Below are positions 1 to 6,934 of a stretch of 11,056 bases of DNA, one piece after another. Each line of letters starts with the position of its first letter. Positions within the stretch are counted from its first letter, which is position 1. This DNA is from Candidatus Thiodiazotropha taylori (lineage in GTDB: Bacteria > Pseudomonadota > Gammaproteobacteria > Chromatiales > Chromatiaceae). The stretch covers positions 1-11,056 of the forward strand of contig JAHRHW010000112.1 in assembly GCA_019100305.1 (NCBI GenBank), given 5' to 3'. Position numbers and translations under genes: made by a program. The notes under the pieces are model-generated. The model was not told the DNA's origin. It made no database searches and saw only the letters and a list, made by a program, of their open reading frames with translations.

Positions 1-97
1 TGTCCAGCCATTGGGAAAACAGCAGGGTAAGCATCGCCAGCATCAGCACCCATGCCGCAATGATCATCCAACGACCAAAATTTTGTTGTTCACTCAT
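1..97 (-). CDS. Retropepsin-like (clan AA) aspartic protease, N-terminal fragment
   Basis: Only the first 32 codons are inside the window; the gene continues past the left edge. The N-terminus has a short polar head (MSEQQNFGRW) and then one strongly hydrophobic segment, roughly residues 11-28 (MIIAAWVLMLAMLTLLF), followed by SQWLD. This layout matches, from memory, the N-terminal anchor of the TIGR02281-type retropepsin-like proteases of gammaproteobacteria. Those are inner-membrane proteins whose periplasmic catalytic domain carries a DTG motif, which would lie outside this window. No strong ribosome binding site precedes the ATG, but it is the only plausible start in frame near the edge. 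It lies on the same strand as the MlaC-like gene, 334 nt downstream of that gene's stop. The anchor is clear; the family assignment is a recognition call that cannot be tested here. Confidence 0.6.
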   Translation of the reverse strand, partial: MSEQQNFGRWMIIAAWVLMLAMLTLLFSQWLD

Positions 98-336
98 AAA
101 CTGGATAGACCGTTTGCACACTCATTTGTTTGGTCTGGATAACCTTATCTATTTCACCCTGTTTTACCGACCTAGGGGACCACAGGTTAAACAGGCAAAA
201 GATCAGCCGGACCACCTTCGGACTGACCCACACTCAAAACATAAGGCGGCTTTTTGCAATTTCAACCAGCAGCAGACCACCTCCCAGACTTTAAAATAAA
301 GTCTTGATGCGCATAAGAGTAGCCTGGGAGGGAGGG

Positions 337-364
337 TGTCCAGCTGCCAGAATGCAGCTGGACA
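337..364 (-). terminator. Perfect 11-bp stem-loop downstream of the mlaC-like gene
   Basis: Positions 337-347 (TGTCCAGCTGC) pair perfectly with 354-364 (GCAGCTGGACA) around a 6-nt loop. The hairpin begins 68 nt after the mlaC-like stop in the direction of transcription. No run of T follows it on either strand, so it is not a classical intrinsic terminator. It may stabilise the 3' end, stop RNA decay, or assist Rho-dependent termination. The structure is seen directly; the role is inferred. Confidence 0.4.
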
Positions 365-377
365 GATCTATCGATAA

Positions 378-413
378 GCGGCAGGCGATGACTCCAGACA
401 GACCACCTGCCGC
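378..413 (-). terminator. GC-rich stem-loop just after the mlaC-like stop
   Basis: Positions 378-385 (GCGGCAGG) are the reverse complement of 406-413 (CCTGCCGC). In the minus-strand transcript the stem can extend by a G-U and a G-C pair, leaving a loop of about 16 nt. It begins 19 nt after the mlaC-like stop and is followed by TTATCGATAG, a poor U-tract. It is a candidate transcript end together with the second hairpin at 337-364. Confidence 0.35.
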
Positions 414-431
414 CTGATAGCAAGCCTGATT

Positions 432-1052
432 CTATCGACGATACCCTCTGTCAGGTGACTGTGAACGCATTTTGCTCGTGAAGTGTTGCCGATAGTAAGC
501 CAATGCACTGTTACCGTTTGCCGCAACATCGAAGACCTTCCAGCCAGATTCGCTGCGATAGAAACGAAAATCGATATTGGCCGGGTAACCACCCGCCTGC
601 AGGATACCAACGCGCACCTTCACTTCATTTCGACCTGACGACCTGGGACGATAGAAGCGTACATCCTGATTGTTGTAATCACCCAACCGCTTCGCCAGGG
701 TGCCCAGTAACAGCTCTTTGACCTGCTGACCAAGCTCCGCTTTCTGATGCTCAGTCATATAACGCTTCATAGGACCAGCCGCCCAATCGGCCATATAGTC
801 AAAATCGAAATAGGGGGCGATCTCTGTTTCCAGAAATGCCGCAATATTCTGAGGGTTTGGTTGATCTGATTGACGCATGAATTTGAGTAGCTTGGTCACC
901 CCTTCTCGCAGAATCATCCCTGGACCCACTTCTTGCTGCATTGCTGCAACTCCGCCTCGGTAGGCTGGTGAATGACCATAACCTGGCATTGCCTGAACAC
1001 CACTTGACAACAGCATGCCGAATGCCGCCAAACATATCAGGGTTCTCTTCAT
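432..1052 (-). CDS. mlaC: MlaC/Ttg2D-family periplasmic phospholipid-binding protein
   Basis: Predicted 206-residue periplasmic protein of the MlaC family. MlaC shuttles phospholipid between the outer-membrane MlaA complex and the inner-membrane MlaFEDB ABC transporter to keep outer-membrane asymmetry. The start chosen is MKRTLICL: it has a strong site (GGAGG, 7 nt before the ATG) and gives a textbook signal peptide, residues 1-21, ending VQA. The longer frame from 1082 would put charged residues before the signal. The mature part carries family-like stretches: a helical N-terminal region, FLETEIAPYFDFDYMADWAAG, an FRFYRSESGWKVFDV-like beta segment, and a final helix (SALAYYRQHF). Length is close to the E. 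coli protein (about 211). No mlaF, E, D or B gene is visible, so it may be a stand-alone paralogue. The family call is good; the symbol is less certain for that reason. Confidence 0.82.
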   Translation of the reverse strand: MKRTLICLAAFGMLLSSGVQAMPGYGHSPAYRGGVAAMQQEVGPGMILREGVTKLLKFMRQSDQPNPQNIAAFLETEIAPYFDFDYMADWAAGPMKRYMTEHQKAELGQQVKELLLGTLAKRLGDYNNQDVRFYRPRSSGRNEVKVRVGILQAGGYPANIDFRFYRSESGWKVFDVAANGNSALAYYRQHFTSKMRSQSPDRGYRR

Positions 1053-1095
1053 AATTATCCTCCGGTGGTAGTTTGAGATCATCTTTGTGACCTGA

Positions 1096-1121
1096 TGGCA
1101 GGTTGCCTAGTCGACCTGCCA
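1096..1121. promoter_or_regulatory. 8-bp inverted repeat upstream of the mlaC-like gene
   Basis: TGGCAGGT (1096-1103) and ACCTGCCA (1114-1121) form a perfect inverted repeat with a 10-nt spacer, 43 nt upstream of the mlaC-like ATG. The half-site spacing (18 bp centre to centre) would suit either a dimeric operator or a 5'-UTR hairpin. The symmetry is seen directly; the function is inferred. Confidence 0.3.
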
Positions 1122-1654
1122 AAATCAAGTATTTTTAGCTCGAATTGATAACTCATAAAACATGTATTCGCTAATATTATTAAGGTCCTGCCATGAATTC
1201 GAGAGACGAATCCAATGGGTAATATTTGTCAGTGATTATTGATGGATGAACTTAACCTTGAGTGGCTCCAGGTACCGATTATCAAAACCGCCCGCGAATC
1301 ACTCATCACATCACCCGCAAAGGGGCTAATGAGAAGAGTGAACTCCATCTTGAAGCAGCAACTGTGCATGCTAAGGATCCACTCACAACTGACCATCTCA
1401 ATCACAGCTGCATGAATCGTGTTGACTGGGCCTGGAACGGATAGGCAATCAGCCTTACCGCATGGCCCACCAGTTCCGGAATGCGGCTCGAACCGCTGTA
1501 GCCTGGGTAGACATCCACCAAACGATGCCCCATACGTCATAACATAGGGTTCAGCTTTGAGGCTTGTTGACGTCAATAGGCCTCTCAGAGAGAGCAAGTG
1601 TTAAAAGAGTTGCGCCAACGATCAATCCTGGATGGCTTGCAGGACAATAAAAAT

Positions 1655-1673
1655 ACCTCGCTGACGTTGAGGT
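1655..1673. terminator. Weak possible bidirectional terminator
   Basis: ACCTC (1655-1659) and GAGGT (1669-1673) can form a 5-bp stem with a 9-nt loop. It is flanked by TTTAGTTTC on the plus side and by ATTTTTAT on the minus side. The stem is short and no gene clearly ends here, so this is a marginal call. Confidence 0.2.
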
Positions 1674-1844
1674 TTAGTTTCTAAAAAAACAGCTTACAAC
1701 CGACCCCGGCACCTCAGAACAACCCTTTCAGTGCTTGACCAGATCTCCCTTAAAGTCCTGAAATTGTTAATTTGTCGGCAAATACCTACCTTACACCGAC
1801 ACATATCGCAAATCTCATCCCGAATTCACTACATTGGAGAATCA

Positions 1845-2003
1845 ATGCGTTTATACTCACAGCATAACCCTAAGGCAATGGAGGCCTTATTATCCAAACA
1901 TGGTAGTATTAAGCTCTGTCCAGCGAGTTACCCTGCAGTAGACTCGAGGATGGGGCTTAGCCAGGGACCGGGGGTTACAACTCCTCTCCTGCCGTGCTTT
2001 TGA
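1845..2003 (+). CDS. Small hypothetical ORF (52 aa) before the GGDEF-EAL gene
   Basis: A 52-codon frame begins at an ATG with a well-placed GGAGA site 5 nt upstream and ends 74 nt before the GGDEF-EAL start. The protein begins MRLYSQHNPKAMEALLSKHG and ends GVTTPLLPCF. I recognise no family, signal peptide or membrane segment. It has a short helix-like part (residues 8-19) and a Pro/Gly-rich end. It could be a genuine small protein, a leader peptide for the downstream gene, or chance. The frame stays open upstream to 1731, which slightly weakens the start argument. Confidence 0.22.
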   Translation: MRLYSQHNPKAMEALLSKHGSIKLCPASYPAVDSRMGLSQGPGVTTPLLPCF

Positions 2004-2077
2004 TTTCAGCATGCAGGCAGAGGCCGACCATAAGAGTAGCCGTAGATTTATTTGAAGCAATGTATCAGGGAACGTCA

Positions 2078-4555
2078 ATGCCAGGACAACTCCGGATCCT
2101 CATCATTGAAGGATCCGAACGCATATATGGATTTATATGCCAGGCGCTTCGTCGCAAGGATCTCAATATCCTGACCCGACGCATCGAAACCCGTGAGGCA
2201 CTGACACAGGCACTGGAACAGGGCGAATGGGAGCTGATTCTCTCCAACACCGACAACCCTGGCTTCAATCCCGAAGATGCACTGAAACTGCTAAGCGCCA
2301 GGCAACTGGATATCCCGCTTATTCTGGTCTCTGACAGTATTGGCGAAGAGAAGGTGGCCTCACTGCTCAAAGCAGGCGCCAATGACTACATCAACCTCAA
2401 CAATCTGGCCCGTCTGGTACCTGCTGTTGTTCGGGAACTGAAAGAGGCTGCGGTACGTCGCGAGGCGGAAAAGACCAAACAGGCCCTGCGACGCAGTGAA
2501 AACCGCTACCGTCAACTGGTGGACCACTCCCCAACTCCCATACTATTACTGCAGAATGAGAGGATTGTTTTTCTAAACGAAGCGGCCAACCAGGCACTGG
2601 CAGCCTCACTGGATCACCCCTTGATCAATAGACCGGCAGATGAACTGTTCATCGAAGCCCCCTCCACATTACTGAATTCCCGATCCAGCAAAACCAATAC
2701 AGAACCGGACGAACAACCACTGCAAACCACCCTAAAGCGGGCGGACGGCAATACCATACAGGCTGAGGTATTCATCAGTCCGGTTGAATATGAAGGAGCC
2801 CCAGCCATACAGCTGGTGTTTACCGACATCACCAACCGCAAGGAGTCGGACGCCAAGCTACAGCAGGCCGCACAAATCATCGAACACACCATGGAAGCGG
2901 TGCTGATTACCGATATCGACGGAACCATTGAATCGGCCAATCCCGCATTTTCCGAGATCACCGGTTATAGCCAGGCGGAGATCATCAGCAAACATCCAAG
3001 GCAGTTGATATCAGCCAAACACAGCCCGGAGTTTCTCAGCGAACTCTGGGATCACGTAAGATCCACCGGCTCATGGCGGGGCGAGTTGTGGAACCAGCGC
3101 AAGAACGGTGAGCTATATCCGGTATGGATGACCATCAGCTGCGTTCGTGACCAACAGGGACAGGCACTCCACTATGTGATGGTCTTCTCCGACATCACCA
3201 GCCTGAAGCAGACCCAGAGTCAGCTCGAACATCTGGCCCATCACGACTCATTGACCAACCTGCCAAACCGGCTGCTGTTCGAGGACAGACTGGAACACGC
3301 CCTGGCACAGGCCAAACGTCAGAAGAGACAGCTTGCGGTGCTGTTTCTGGATCTGGATCGGTTCAAGAACATCAATGACAGTCTCGGCCACGCCATGGGT
3401 GACGAACTGCTCAAAGAGGTCGCCAAACGACTGCAGAACATTTTACGGGACGATGATACTGCAGCCCGTCTGGGTGGCGATGAATTCACCGTGCTGGTGG
3501 AGAATCTGGAAGATCCCAGCCAGGCCGCCGTGGTGGCAGCCAAGATCCAGGACAAGTTCAAGGCCCCATTCAAGATTGCCGGTCGGGAACTGCATGTGAC
3601 TGCCAGTATCGGTATCAGCATCTTTCCTGAAGATGGCAAGGATGTGGCCGACCTGACCAAGAATGCCGACGCAGCGATGTATCAAGCCAAAGAGCAGGGA
3701 CGCAACAACTACCGATACTACACCTCTGAACTGACCCGCAGCGCCTTCGAGCGGCTGCTTTTGGAGACCGAGCTACGCAGCGCCCTCAAAGAGGATCAGC
3801 TGCTGCTCTACTATCAACCGCAGATCTCGCTGAAAAATGGTGAGATGACCGGTGCCGAAGCGCTGCTTCGCTGGCACCATCCACGCTTGGGCATCATTCC
3901 TCCGGCCCGCTTCATTCCCTTGGCCGAGGAGTCGGGCCTGATCCATGAGATTGGCAACTGGGTATTGAGCGAGGCCTGCCAGCAGACCCGTTACCTCTAT
4001 AAACAGGGCATTTTCCAGGGACGCATGGCGATCAACCTGTCAGTCCGGCAGATCATGCAGACTGATCTGATCCTGCGATTCGAGCAGATCATTGCCGAGT
4101 CGGGCTGTCCGCCGGATATGCTGCAACTTGAGGTCACCGAAGGTATCTTCATGGGGCAGATGAAGAACTCCGTACCGGTACTGGACGTTTTCAAAAAGCT
4201 TGGGGTATCGATTGCCATCGACGACTTCGGCACAGGCTACTCCTCCCTCTCCTATCTGAAGCAGCTGCCGATCGACAAGCTCAAGATCGACCGCTCCTTC
4301 ATCCGCGACATGCCCCATGACAGCGATGCAGTTGCGATTACACAGGCAATTATTTCTCTAGGTAAAAACCTGGGATTGAGAATCACAGCCGAAGGCATCG
4401 AGACGATGGCACAGCAATCCCTGCTGCAAAAGATGGGCTGCCAGGAGGGCCAGGGATATCTCTACAGCCCACCGGTCCCCGGCGAGATCTTCGAACAGAT
4501 GCTGATGGAAGGCAGCAGAACCTTTCATCACCACTTCTCCAACTACGGCAGTTGA
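2078..4555 (+). CDS. Pseudo-receiver-PAS-PAS-GGDEF-EAL cyclic-di-GMP protein
   Basis: Predicted 825-residue cytoplasmic regulator able to make and/or break cyclic-di-GMP. The start is the ATG giving MPGQLRILIIEG, with AGGGA about 6 nt upstream; the longer frame from 1994 adds a tail with no domain. Domains in order: CheY-like receiver about 1-120; PAS about 141-255; PAS about 263-378, ending FSDITSLKQTQ; GGDEF about 380-545 with intact GGDEF at 466-470 and inhibition site RDDD at 457-460; EAL about 560-815 with EAL at 594-596, NLSVRQ, LEVTEG and DDFGTGYSS starting at 715. Both catalytic domains look competent. The receiver is degenerate: the phospho-acceptor position reads SNTDNPGF with Asn57 in place of Asp, one of the two N-terminal acidic residues is Gly12, and the conserved Lys position is Leu107. 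Input is therefore probably through the PAS domains. The net activity cannot be read from sequence. A second cyclase follows at 4939. Confidence 0.93.
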   Translation: MPGQLRILIIEGSERIYGFICQALRRKDLNILTRRIETREALTQALEQGEWELILSNTDNPGFNPEDALKLLSARQLDIPLILVSDSIGEEKVASLLKAGANDYINLNNLARLVPAVVRELKEAAVRREAEKTKQALRRSENRYRQLVDHSPTPILLLQNERIVFLNEAANQALAASLDHPLINRPADELFIEAPSTLLNSRSSKTNTEPDEQPLQTTLKRADGNTIQAEVFISPVEYEGAPAIQLVFTDITNRKESDAKLQQAAQIIEHTMEAVLITDIDGTIESANPAFSEITGYSQAEIISKHPRQLISAKHSPEFLSELWDHVRSTGSWRGELWNQRKNGELYPVWMTISCVRDQQGQALHYVMVFSDITSLKQTQSQLEHLAHHDSLTNLPNRLLFEDRLEHALAQAKRQKRQLAVLFLDLDRFKNINDSLGHAMGDELLKEVAKRLQNILRDDDTAARLGGDEFTVLVENLEDPSQAAVVAAKIQDKFKAPFKIAGRELHVTASIGISIFPEDGKDVADLTKNADAAMYQAKEQGRNNYRYYTSELTRSAFERLLLETELRSALKEDQLLLYYQPQISLKNGEMTGAEALLRWHHPRLGIIPPARFIPLAEESGLIHEIGNWVLSEACQQTRYLYKQGIFQGRMAINLSVRQIMQTDLILRFEQIIAESGCPPDMLQLEVTEGIFMGQMKNSVPVLDVFKKLGVSIAIDDFGTGYSSLSYLKQLPIDKLKIDRSFIRDMPHDSDAVAITQAIISLGKNLGLRITAEGIETMAQQSLLQKMGCQEGQGYLYSPPVPGEIFEQMLMEGSRTFHHHFSNYGS

Positions 4556-4562
4556 GTCGCCA

Positions 4563-4576
4563 GCCCAGGACTGGGC
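4563..4576 (+). terminator. Short GC hairpin just after the GGDEF-EAL stop
   Basis: GCCCAG (4563-4568) and CTGGGC (4571-4576) are reverse complements beginning 7 nt after the stop. With a usable loop of about 6 nt the stem is only 4 bp, and no T-run follows. It may contribute to the 3' end but is not a standard intrinsic terminator. Confidence 0.2.
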
Positions 4577-4878
4577 ATCGAAGACGGGACGCCAGCCGAT
4601 CGCAACACAGTGGCAGCAAGCTGTCACACTCTATCTACTGCAAGAATAACCCCGGAAGCTACATCGCAGAACGAGCTTGATGCAACCTCTAGCGGCCTAC
4701 AGGAGATAACCAAGGAGAACATCAACGACACTACAGAGGTAGCTAACCGTCAGTATGCGATTAATATCTCTAACTACGGCTATGCGCAGATTAGTCAGAG
4801 GCAGGAACAACTCTGAATCCATTATCAGTAATTTAAATCCCGCGCCGCCAGGTGCTGAAATAAGGTTCACGAAAAGCC

Positions 4879-4912
4879 TGCTATATTGATATTGCTGAAC
4901 TCTGTTTAATTT
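4879..4912 (+). promoter_or_regulatory. Possible promoter for the PAS-GGDEF gene
   Basis: TGC-TATATT at 4879-4887 fits an extended -10 element. A second reading is TTGATA (4886-4891) as -35 with TAATTT (4907-4912) as -10, but its 15-nt spacer is short. Either would give a short leader before the AGGAGA ribosome site that precedes the ATG at 4939. The two readings compete. Confidence 0.28.
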
Positions 4913-4938
4913 CTTCCACTTGGGCACAGGAGACCGAT

Positions 4939-5910
4939 ATGTCTGTCGGCAGTCAGGGCAACCTAGTAACCGAACTAGAGGAGAAAATTAAAAAACTGGA
5001 AAAGGAAAACCGCCGCCTGAAAGAGGCACAAGTTGAGATCAATACCGCCAAAGAACTCTATTTGCATATTTTTCAGGAGTTTCCGGCTCTTATCTGGCGA
5101 GCAAATACTGAAAAGCTCTGTGATTATTTCAATACAACCTGGCTGAATTTAACCGGAAGATCCATGGAACAGGAGTATGGTAATGGCTGGGCCGAGGGAG
5201 TCCACCCTGATGATGTGGATAGATGCATCGAAATTTACGTCTCACATTTTGACCGCCGAGAACCCTTTTCAATGGAGTATCGCCTAAAAAACCGCCAAGG
5301 CGAATATCGCTGGATATTGGATTACGGCAGACCCTATTATGATCTAGATGGATCATTCCTCGGCTATATTGGATCCTGTTACGACATAACGGAAAGCAGA
5401 AGAAATGAACAACGGCTGGAAAAACTTTCGACTACAGATGCATTAACCAAAATATACAATCGTTACAAACTCGATACCGTACTTAGCGATGAAATAATCC
5501 GATCGAAACGTTATGGTCATGCACTATCCCTAATTATAATGGATATCGATGATTTCAAAATGGTAAACGACACGCATGGTCATCACACAGGTGACCTATT
5601 GTTGAAAAACATCGCCCAAATCTTGCAGAACAATATCAGAGAAGCCGACACCCTGGGGCGCTGGGGTGGTGAAGAGTTTATGGTTATCTGTCCCGATACC
5701 GATTTGAATGGCTCCACTCTTCTGGCAGACAAGCTCAGAACAGCAATCGAGGGATATGAACTTCCCCATGTGACTTCGAAAACCGCAAGCTTTGGCGTAG
5801 CCAGTTTCAATACAGGTGATGAATGCATTGATTTGGTCAAACGTGCAGATTCAGCATTGTATTCTGCAAAGAACGGCGGAAAAAATCGGGTTGAAGCCGA
5901 GATCAGATGA
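4939..5910 (+). CDS. Coiled-coil-PAS-GGDEF diguanylate cyclase
   Basis: Predicted 323-residue cytoplasmic diguanylate cyclase (two GTP to cyclic-di-GMP). The ATG follows a strong AGGAGA site by 5 nt. Residues about 9-37 are a charged heptad-like coiled coil (ELEEKIKKLEKENRRLKEA). A PAS_3-type sensor spans about 42-155, with the typical GVHPDD and YRLKNRQGEYRWILDYGRPY stretches. The GGDEF domain spans about 160-320: DALTKIYNR, MDIDDFKMVNDTHGHHTGD with the metal and guanine-loop residues, catalytic GGEEF at 243-247, and an inhibition site READ at 234-237, five residues before it. Product feedback inhibition is therefore possible. There is no membrane segment or signal peptide, so the signal sensed is cytosolic. 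The coding sequence looks visibly AT-richer than the upstream GGDEF-EAL gene (many AAA, AAT, TTT, ATA codons), which may mean a different origin. Confidence 0.93.
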   Translation: MSVGSQGNLVTELEEKIKKLEKENRRLKEAQVEINTAKELYLHIFQEFPALIWRANTEKLCDYFNTTWLNLTGRSMEQEYGNGWAEGVHPDDVDRCIEIYVSHFDRREPFSMEYRLKNRQGEYRWILDYGRPYYDLDGSFLGYIGSCYDITESRRNEQRLEKLSTTDALTKIYNRYKLDTVLSDEIIRSKRYGHALSLIIMDIDDFKMVNDTHGHHTGDLLLKNIAQILQNNIREADTLGRWGGEEFMVICPDTDLNGSTLLADKLRTAIEGYELPHVTSKTASFGVASFNTGDECIDLVKRADSALYSAKNGGKNRVEAEIR

Positions 5911-6247
5911 AACAAACTAAATAACAACGACACATAATAATATTTAACTTGTAGACACTCCCTAACCCCAATTGATACCAGATAAAAATCCAAACGAATA
6001 TCGAATAGGGAGGGAATACCACCCTGCGGTCAAATAAATTTACCTAACAATTCAAGGGGATCGTAAATATTGGGATCGTATTAATCATAAATCTGTCCAA
6101 CAAGCCATATTTTAGGCATGGAAGGGAGTCACCCTAAACAGGTAAATCAAAATATCTCCGAACTAAACAATTATCCGTTTTATGACTCAAACTCTAGGCC
6201 CCGATCAAACATAAACTGCCACTCAACATACTGATAGTGAGGCAACC
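5911..6247. other. AT-rich intergenic region before the dioxygenase gene
   Basis: This 337-nt stretch is AT-rich, has no protein-like frame, and should hold the promoter of the downstream three-gene group. It contains the direct repeat at 6057-6080 (listed separately) and two short imperfect dyads: AGGG-ACCCT near 6124-6135 and a distant CTCCCTA/TAGGGAG pair around 5957-6013. I find no consensus sigma-70 promoter by eye and no clear intrinsic terminator for the cyclase gene. Confidence 0.4.
6057..6080 (+). repeat. Two direct copies of GGGATCGTA, 15 bp apart
   Basis: GGGATCGTA occurs at 6057-6065 and again at 6072-6080, with AATATT between the copies and ATTAATC after the second. Two direct half-sites spaced about one and a half helical turns apart are compatible with an AraC-type binding site, and an AraC-type gene ends this group. 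The repeat is seen directly; the link is inference. Confidence 0.3.
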
Positions 6248-6886
6248 ATGTCAGAAATCATCAACACGCGCCGTCGTAACCTGATACTGGGCGGCAGCGC
6301 CGGCCTGCTTAGCCTGCCTTGCTACGCCAATAAGCTATTTACCCCTCGCCAGTCAGCCGGTCCATTCTACCCCGATCTACCCATACTGGACGACGATAAC
6401 GATCTGACCCAGATCGCCGGTAAGAAGGGTATTGCCAAAGGTCGCATTGCAGAGCTATATGGCAAGGTCATCGATATCAACGGCAATCCTCTGAGCGGCG
6501 TTGTCGTTGAGATCTGGCAGTGTGATTTCAATGGTCGATATCGGCACAGCGAAGATGACCAATCCAGGCCAATGGAGAGTAATTTTCAAGGATTTGGCAG
6601 AAACATAACTGACGATCTGGGGCGCTACCGTTTTCGCACCATCCGACCGGTACCCTATCCGGGTCGCACCCCTCACATTCATGCCGCCGTTTTCCGGGAC
6701 GGTATGAGACCCTTTGTTACTCAGATCTATGTGGCAGGAGAAGCGCAAAACAGCGAGGACTTTCTGTTTCAACGGATTCCCAGCATACTCCGGCCGATGG
6801 TAGTGGCCGATTTTCGCCCGACTGACGATGGCATAGTAGAACTCGCAGCAAACTTTGATTTTGTACTGATGGATGGCGTTGGCTAG
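6248..6886 (+). CDS. Tat-exported intradiol ring-cleavage dioxygenase-like protein
   Basis: Predicted 212-residue exported protein of the intradiol dioxygenase family (protocatechuate 3,4-dioxygenase/catechol 1,2-dioxygenase fold), non-heme Fe(III) enzymes that open catechol rings between the two hydroxyls. The start has a GAGG site 5 nt upstream. The N-terminus (TRRRNLILGGSAGLLSL, cut after CYA at residue 27) looks like a twin-arginine signal, suiting an enzyme folded with its metal before export. The core has SAGPFYPD, then GKVIDINGNPLSGVVVEIWQ, GRYRH and YPGRTPHIH. The four iron ligands appear complete: Tyr98, Tyr137, His143, His145; Arg140 matches the conserved active-site Arg. The Tyr98-Tyr137 spacing of 39 equals that of the protocatechuate enzyme beta chain, as I recall it. 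It is short for the family and no ring-degradation partners are nearby, so its substrate is unknown. The next gene begins 48 nt downstream. Confidence 0.88.
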   Translation: MSEIINTRRRNLILGGSAGLLSLPCYANKLFTPRQSAGPFYPDLPILDDDNDLTQIAGKKGIAKGRIAELYGKVIDINGNPLSGVVVEIWQCDFNGRYRHSEDDQSRPMESNFQGFGRNITDDLGRYRFRTIRPVPYPGRTPHIHAAVFRDGMRPFVTQIYVAGEAQNSEDFLFQRIPSILRPMVVADFRPTDDGIVELAANFDFVLMDGVG

Positions 6887-6934
6887 AGTCTGTTAACATG
6901 GATTCCACAGCCGATACCAAGATTTAACGATCGT

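Larger units (their letters stand above)
98..431. other. Intergenic region between mlaC-like gene and protease gene
   Basis: This 334-nt stretch has no convincing gene. The open frame at 60-299 on the plus strand overlaps the protease start and has a low-complexity, non-protein-like composition. The half nearest the mlaC-like stop holds two stem-loops (337-364 and 378-413), annotated separately. The rest must contain the protease promoter, but I see no clear -35/-10 pair. Confidence 0.5.
1053..2077. other. Gene-poor stretch of about 1 kb with only short open frames
   Basis: I recognise no gene here. Short frames with somewhat protein-like content are: plus 1242-1415 (57 aa, begins MDELNLEWLQVPIIKTARES, weak ribosome site); minus 1402-1533 (43 aa, MGHRLVDVYPGYSGSSRIPE and on, no ribosome site, stop just upstream); and plus 1845-2003 (52 aa, good ribosome site, listed separately). 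The first two overlap slightly tail to tail at 1402-1415. They could be decayed gene remnants or chance. The base composition is mixed and there is no tRNA cloverleaf or riboswitch consensus that I can fold by eye. The GGDEF-EAL promoter must lie in the right part. Confidence 0.45.
4556..4938. other. Intergenic region between the two cyclic-di-GMP genes
   Basis: This 383-nt stretch holds no convincing gene. A 68-codon frame at 4610-4816 starts at GTG without a ribosome site and has an unremarkable Thr/Asn/Gln-rich translation. The length of the gap and a plausible promoter near 4880 suggest that the downstream cyclase is transcribed separately. Confidence 0.4.

Noticed and set aside
1470..1500. 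GGTTCGAGCC on the minus strand looked like a tRNA T-arm
   Set aside because: No acceptor stem, anticodon arm or CCA end could be built around it.
1731..1844. Extension of the small ORF at 1845-2003 upstream to 1731
   Set aside because: There is no ribosome site at the upstream start; the internal ATG at 1845 has a good one.
1740..1860. Cyclic-di-GMP riboswitch before the GGDEF-EAL gene
   Set aside because: I looked for the conserved elements of the GEMM class and found none in the right order.
1994..2077. Longer start for the GGDEF-EAL protein
   Set aside because: The extra 28 residues match no part of a receiver domain, while the ATG at 2078 has AGGGA upstream and begins right before the first beta strand.
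4610..4816. 68-codon frame between the two cyclic-di-GMP genes
   Set aside because: It has a GTG start with no ribosome site, no recognisable domain, and an ordinary composition for intergenic DNA.
6124..6136. GGGAGTCACCCTA, nearly the same as GGGAGTAACCCTA at 10058-10070, as a shared operator
   Set aside because: A 12-of-13 match between two places is expected by chance in an 11-kb window, and the flanks do not match.
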